The notes beneath the pieces are model-generated. The model made no database searches and was not told where the DNA came from. It saw only the letters and a program-made list of their open reading frames with translations. The translations under genes and the position numbers were made by a program. From Microthyrium microscopicum (taxonomy: Eukaryota; Ascomycota; Dothideomycetes; Microthyriales; Microthyriaceae), in the NCBI GenBank assembly GCA_010405405.1, contig MU004233.1, forward strand, positions 1,962,539 to 2,026,538: a stretch of 64,000 nucleotides of DNA. Reading direction: 5' to 3'. Positions 59,515 through 64,000 of the stretch are shown here, in pieces. Within the stretch, counting starts at the first letter, position 1; each line of letters begins with the position of its first letter.

Positions 59515-59665
59515 AACGCCATAAATAACTATATCGTTAAATAGTACGCTACATCGGCGCCCTTATCTTCTAATTCCTCGCATAATTCATTAATAAGTAA
59601 TTATTATACTTAACTAAACTCTATAACGTTCTATTCTACGTCTTTAGCGCTGTAATCTCTTCTAC
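59515..59665. repeat. Short AT-rich, RIP-like fragment
   Basis: About 150 bp have the TpA-rich, C-poor look of the large degraded blocks but sit inside gene island 2. The change to GC-rich sequence at about 59,666 is abrupt. It is likely a truncated repeat remnant. Confidence 0.45.
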
Positions 59666-61217
59666 TATTGTCATGGACCCCTGCAGACTCGCTATAGAGG
59701 CGCAGGCATCCCGCCACCAGCCACCTCCTCGCTGGCTCTGAACTCGCGGTACGCCACAGGAAGGCTCTTCGGCAACGAACCGCTGGGTCAACGCAAATAG
59801 TTCTTACCCTCTACCATAACGAGACGAAGCTGAATAGAGCTGAGGACGAGATAGAAAGGTGGCCTTAGCAAAGAAAGGATAGAGAGTGGTACTGGTCAGG
59901 AATGCAAAAGGAGGCTCTGCTCTCGTGCTGTCTGCAGAAGAGGGAAAGAGCTCTCAGCCCTGCAGACGTGGAATGTTTGGGGAAGGAACGAAACACCCAC
60001 AAGAGCCTCAAATCTTCAACTCCACTTCCACTTCTTCATCTGGCAATCTAATTCTTCAACACCATGCCGCACAATCGTCCAAAATTCTTGAAAGCCAATG
60101 TTTATTGCTTGGCTTAAAATAGATCCCACCATGTCTTCAATGTTACCACGAGGAAGCCCGGGCCTCTATTTAAGATTGTACAACTGAACTCGACGAGCAA
60201 TGGACTTGAGCCTACTACTAAGTACCATTTCGAAGGTGAAAGCTCCATCGTTGCAAGCGCAATACATAACCGCGCGACTCTAGATCAGATTTAGAACTTT
60301 AGAAGAGGCGAATCGCCAGTTTCGTTTTGGGCCCAACGTTTCTCCAAGCTCAAGATCAAAAATACAAACAGTCGGCGATGCCAATCAAGTCCATTTGGTT
60401 TTCCCCAGCCCAGTCTGAAACACCACATTCGCTTCTCCTGAGCCAATCGTGCCCTTCCGCCAGCTCTCCACCAAACATGCTACCGATCCCACTCCCGAAA
60501 AGCCATGTTCAAACCCTGTCCAGAGCTGCAATGTTTCTGCACCTGTAAACCGTGTTTCTTGACATTTTCGTGCTGTCTGGTCTTTGCGGGACGCTCTCCA
60601 AGACTCCAACAGACTTGCAGTTGTCGTGATGATCCCACTTCTGTGAACCTTCATCCGCTGCGAGCTCCCAGGGGTCTTCCCAGGTATTGCCATACAATCC
60701 AGATTCAATCATGGATGTTTCAGACTTGCGCTTTAGGAACAAGCTGGCGGCCAATCTCCACCAGTCAATTTACAAATGCCTACTTTCGGGGGTCCACTCG
60801 ACTTTGTACCCGATAGGACCTGAAGCCATTCTAGTCACCATTTTCGTTCTTGGGCGCGAATCATTCTTTTCATTCTATTCAGGTCTCAGGTCTGAGGACT
60901 CTTTGTACACCTTGGGTGCTCTTGCCATGATGATATCTTCTCGTCATCACTCACTCATTCATCTTTTGATTTCTCAATAGCGGATTGATTCCCTATTCAT
61001 TAATTCTCCTATTGTCTCTATCGTTCAGGACTTGACGTCCCTCCTCAATAATCTCCCATTGTACATTTTGATATTGTCCTAACACGCAAGCTCGTGAATA
61101 TATTCCCTCGACACCACAACATCTGTACCTACAGTCTTTCAAACAAACTCCAATTTTCCTGTAGAGCAGATTCTACTTTCCTTGCCATTTACATCGTCCC
61201 AACACCATCTCGAGAGC
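59666..61217. other. Intergenic and promoter region of the DUF7598-like gene
   Basis: No gene is supported. Minus-strand frames at 60385-60754 overlap in two phases and have no family. From about 60,950 on, the sequence is CT-rich, as expected for the leader of the gene starting at 61218. Confidence 0.45.
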
Positions 61218-62294
61218 ATGTGTAAGTTTGGAACTCGGACAATTCAACCCCGCGTACTTACAGACAATGTAGTGAAATTTCTCAGCAATCGAAAGAACAA
61301 ATCCGAGGAGAAGATGCCTATCACCAGCAAGCGGCTGGCGGGTCCAGGCTATATCATTCTCAATGTCATTCGTGTTTTCAACGTCATCACATTGCTGGCA
61401 GTTATCGCCGCAAGCATCGTCATGGTCGTCAAGACCTTTACAGTATCCAAGTTCTTCTTCTTCGATGCTGCAACTCATATCATCAGCGCCATCTCTAGCA
61501 GTGAGTCAAACCATACGGTCTGTTCGGACAATTTCTAACAAGTGGCAGTGTTCCTCGTCCTATCCGAAAGCTCGTTCTTCAAGGACTTCTTCGCGAGAAA
61601 TTGGCCGATTCTGAGTCCATCACATGGCTTCAACTTCCTAGGTTTCGCCATGATAGTTCTCGGGAATAACATGCTCGGCAACTTGAACAAAGAGGCCACC
61701 AGCCAAAAGAGTCTAGGCCTTCCATTCTGGCGCTTGGTCATCGGATCCGGAATCGTAGTCTTCATCTTCGGTTTCGTCAACATCATTGCCGTACGTCTAC
61801 CCTACATCCCATACCTTCCAGCAAAACTAACCAATGTACAGAACTACGTCTTCCGCGATGCCAAACTCGGCGTAACAGCCCGCCAAGTCCGCGCAAAAGG
61901 TGCCGTCGCAATCTCAGACCGCGAAGTCGTCCTCGACATTGAATCCGAAAAACACCACTCCCCATCGATCGTATCCTCTTTCCCCGCCGGCTCCTCAATC
62001 TACAGCTCGCCCGCACCACGCAAATCGCCCGTCAAAGCATTCTTCCGCAGTGCTCGCGACTCGATCCTGCCATCATACCACTCACGAGCACCATATCCAA
62101 CGGCAGGCGCATATCCAGCAGCCACATACCCAACCAGCCCGATCAAAAGTCCAACCAAGACAGAGGCAGAGAGTCCACGCAGCCCGCAAATGAACATCTC
62201 GGCGCCGCTGAACATCAATCCGCAGTTTGCACACTTGATCAAGCCGCAGACTGCACATCACCCGAGCAATAGACGACCTGACGGATCCTTTTAG
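61218..62294 (+). CDS. DUF7598-like fungal membrane protein
   Basis: The core exons end at 61500, then 61549-61790 and 61842-62294, and all phases agree. From the ATG at 61314 (MPITSKRLAGPG) the product is 293 aa. The ATG at 61218 is in frame, and a 42-nt GTAAGT...TTACAG segment (61222-61263) can be spliced or read through without losing frame, giving 311 or 325 aa. Hydrophobic helices lie at about 10-35 (ILNVIRVFNVITLLAVIAASIV), around the first junction, at GFNFLGFAMIVLG, and at IGSGIVVFIFGFVNIIA, so four spans are likely. The C-terminal 130 residues are a Ser/Pro-rich cytoplasmic-type tail. This is the layout of a fungal-specific family of unknown function (DUF7598). Confidence 0.78.
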
Positions 62295-62998
62295 GAGAAG
62301 GAGATGCGGGATCGTACAGTGTACTGGATTGGCGAAGAGAGCAAACCATTCTAAGGCGTTGCAGCATATTGACCAGACAGACACTCTTTTCATTTGATTT
62401 TTTGGGCGTCAACAGCATATACCCATTTTTGCAAGGCTATGATTTTTTAGCAGGTCTGATTTTTGTATGCCGGTCAGCGATTGAAGCGTTTGGCGTTGGC
62501 ATAAACCACTCATTTTGATGATCAATGAGGTCTGTTGTTGTATAGTTTCTAGTTGTGTGATAATATTCAGCATTATGATATTCCGAAAACGGTGCATGCA
62601 TTTTATGCTTTAAAGTGATAATCTGAAATTAGATTGTGATGATCATTGACGACCGGGCAAGATGATGATGGGTTCTAGGAGTTGGGAGCGAAGCGTCAAT
62701 TAAAGTAGTGGCTAAGCTCAGTGTGGAATAGCTGGTAGACCGTTTGTTCCTGCCAAGGGAACGCCTCCAATTTGCCCATTCTCAGTGCTCACCAACAAGT
62801 ATTGCAACGACATCACCAATTCTTTCTTGCAATTCAACTTCACTTCTTCATCACTCTCTTTAACTTGTCTATTCCTTCTCTACATCTTGCTTCTGACCAC
62901 TTGTCTTTCCTTTAACAAGCCCTTTACGACTTCGATACCGATCTCGACCCAACGCGCCTTCTACGATCCACCCCCTTAAATCGCGTTCCAAAATCACA
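62295..62998. other. Intergenic and promoter region of the GPI protein gene
   Basis: The CT-rich leader (62,800-62,950) just upstream of the next start is typical of highly expressed fungal genes. No other feature is seen. Confidence 0.5.
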
Positions 62999-63816
62999 AT
63001 GCAGTTCAAATCCGTCCTCGCCGTCTTCCTCCTCTCCGCAGGCAGTGCCATTGCCAGCACAAGCCCTCCAGCATGCATGCTCGCCGCTCTCAAGTCCGTC
63101 GATCCTTATACTGAAGCCTGATGGAAAGCAGTAGACTGACGGTGTCATTTATCATTTAGCAACCAGTCCAACCCTGGTGATATCAAGGGCACCTGCAGTT
63201 CAGCAAGTGCTGTACAAAGTGCCATTGGTACAGCATGCACCGCTTCCACTGACAAAAGTGCTGCCTACTCCGCCTTTGCCGACTCGTGCAAGAGTGCAGG
63301 CGTGACAGTCCGTACGTACATATAGGAACATCCCACTCCCGCCAACAATGGCAGCTCATGTACTCAACCAACCATACATACAATTCGCTAACGAGCCTTA
63401 TAGCATCTGTCGCAGCAACCTCATCAGGAACTTCAGCATCAGGTAAAGACCCTAACCAAGAAACCCCCTCGGAGGAATATAATGCAAACCAACAACGCCT
63501 CACCCCCATCTCGGAAGACCAGTCGTCATCCGAGTCAAGCTCATCTCCATCTGATTCCCTTCATGTTACATCATCTGCTTCCTCCAAGGAGTCTGCAACT
63601 TCATCGTCTTCAACATCCACTAACCTGCTCAACTCAGGTACCGGCTCTGGCAAGGGTTCTTCTGCCACTGGAACTGCTGCTGGCTCTTCCGCTTCAGCTT
63701 CAGGCTCTGGCACCACAAAGTCCAATGCTGCGGTCCAACACACCGGCTTTGGCGCTACTGGAGTGCTCGGCGTTGCTGTTGCTGGATTCGTGGCTGGTGC
63801 GGCTATACTTTTGTAG
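62999..63816 (+). CDS. Ser-rich GPI-anchored cell-surface protein with a 4-Cys N-terminal domain, 3 exons
   Basis: Exons 62999-63093, 63160-63311 and 63404-63816 give 219 aa. A signal peptide (MQFKSVLAVFLLSAGSAIA) precedes a small domain with four Cys (about 26, 44, 56 and 71), with spacing seen in short fungal cell-wall proteins and fewer Cys than a CFEM domain (eight). A Ser/Thr/Gly-rich stalk follows, then a hydrophobic C-terminus (GVLGVAVAGFVAGAAILL) after a small-residue omega region, as for a GPI anchor. Its likely place is the plasma membrane or wall. The first donor (GTCCGT) is weak but is required to avoid the stop that follows. A 75-nt in-frame GT...AG segment at 63443-63517 encodes a Ser-poor insert and may be a retained intron. 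Confidence 0.78.
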
Positions 63817-64000
63817 GATGGTGTATACTTTGGTTGTGTATGATTAGTTTGGAACTGCAGAAAAGGCACATCTTGCATATCGAAAGGCCACTTGATGCAT
63901 GGCACTGGATAAGTGCTTGGGCGAATAACTTTAGACTGGGATTCTTGGCGAATAGGAGCAGTATGCTCATTGTTTGGGTTTTGTCGGTGTTTGTCGGTTA
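63817..64000. other. 3' flank of the GPI protein gene
   Basis: Short AT-balanced sequence to the window end. Nothing else is seen. Confidence 0.5.

Noticed and set aside
59667-60250. Possible solo LTR beginning TGTCATGGACCCC
   Set aside because: No second copy, no matching end and no target duplication could be found in the window.

Overview
The window is nuclear DNA of a filamentous ascomycete (Pezizomycotina). Genes have short GT-AG introns of about 42-80 bases. The gene set is typically fungal: a CE18/Agd3-type secreted deacetylase, a rhodopsin/PTH11-like membrane protein, a Zn2Cys6 and a C2H2 regulator, a DUF7598-type protein and Ser-rich GPI proteins. Ordinary-composition gene islands alternate abruptly with very AT-rich, TpA-rich, stop-riddled blocks that look like repeat-induced point mutation (RIP). 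Leotiomycetes would fit, but the species cannot be fixed from the sequence alone.

Layout. 1-7135: a RIP-degraded Ty3/Gypsy chromovirus-type LTR element on the minus strand, running off the left edge. 7136-7440: further AT-rich remnant. 7440-27430: gene island 1 with the Agd3-like deacetylase (8168-11610, +), PTH11-like protein (12300-13369, -), a tRNA-Lys with an oddly placed insertion (14369-14490, +), F-box-like protein (15512-17143, -), Delta24-sterol reductase-like flavoprotein (17547-19112, -), mitoribosomal mS41/Fyv4 (19705-20499, -), TFIIH kinase Cdk7/Kin28 (20861-22127, +) and a C2H2 regulator (23690-25993, -). 27430-38050: a second AT-rich block in which a complete-length copy of the same LTR family (28551-36138, +) lies inside other RIP-degraded sequence. 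38050-41720 and 44497-48950: gene-poor flanks with broken coding-like stretches, a small MITE-like element (40404-40620) and a RIP-degraded DNA transposon with 57-bp TIRs and an 8-bp target duplication (41728-44488). 49346-64000: gene island 2 with the Zn2Cys6 regulator, a type-B carboxylesterase, an RNR-inhibitor-like protein, a possible small lipidated protein, the DUF7598-like membrane protein and a Ser-rich GPI protein.

The genes are mostly independent housekeeping or accessory genes and I see no metabolic cluster. The Agd3-like gene is not next to recognisable galactosaminogalactan partners. mS41 and Cdk7 are divergent and share a promoter of about 360 bp. The most unusual signal is the tRNA-Lys(CTT). 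It carries a 50-nt GT...AG insertion between nucleotides 31 and 32, not at the canonical 37/38 site. Just downstream, before the Pol III terminator, lies a hairpin of a 40-bp repeat whose second copy 2.5 kb away differs by a compensatory base-pair change. No CRISPR, rRNA, or prokaryotic feature was seen.
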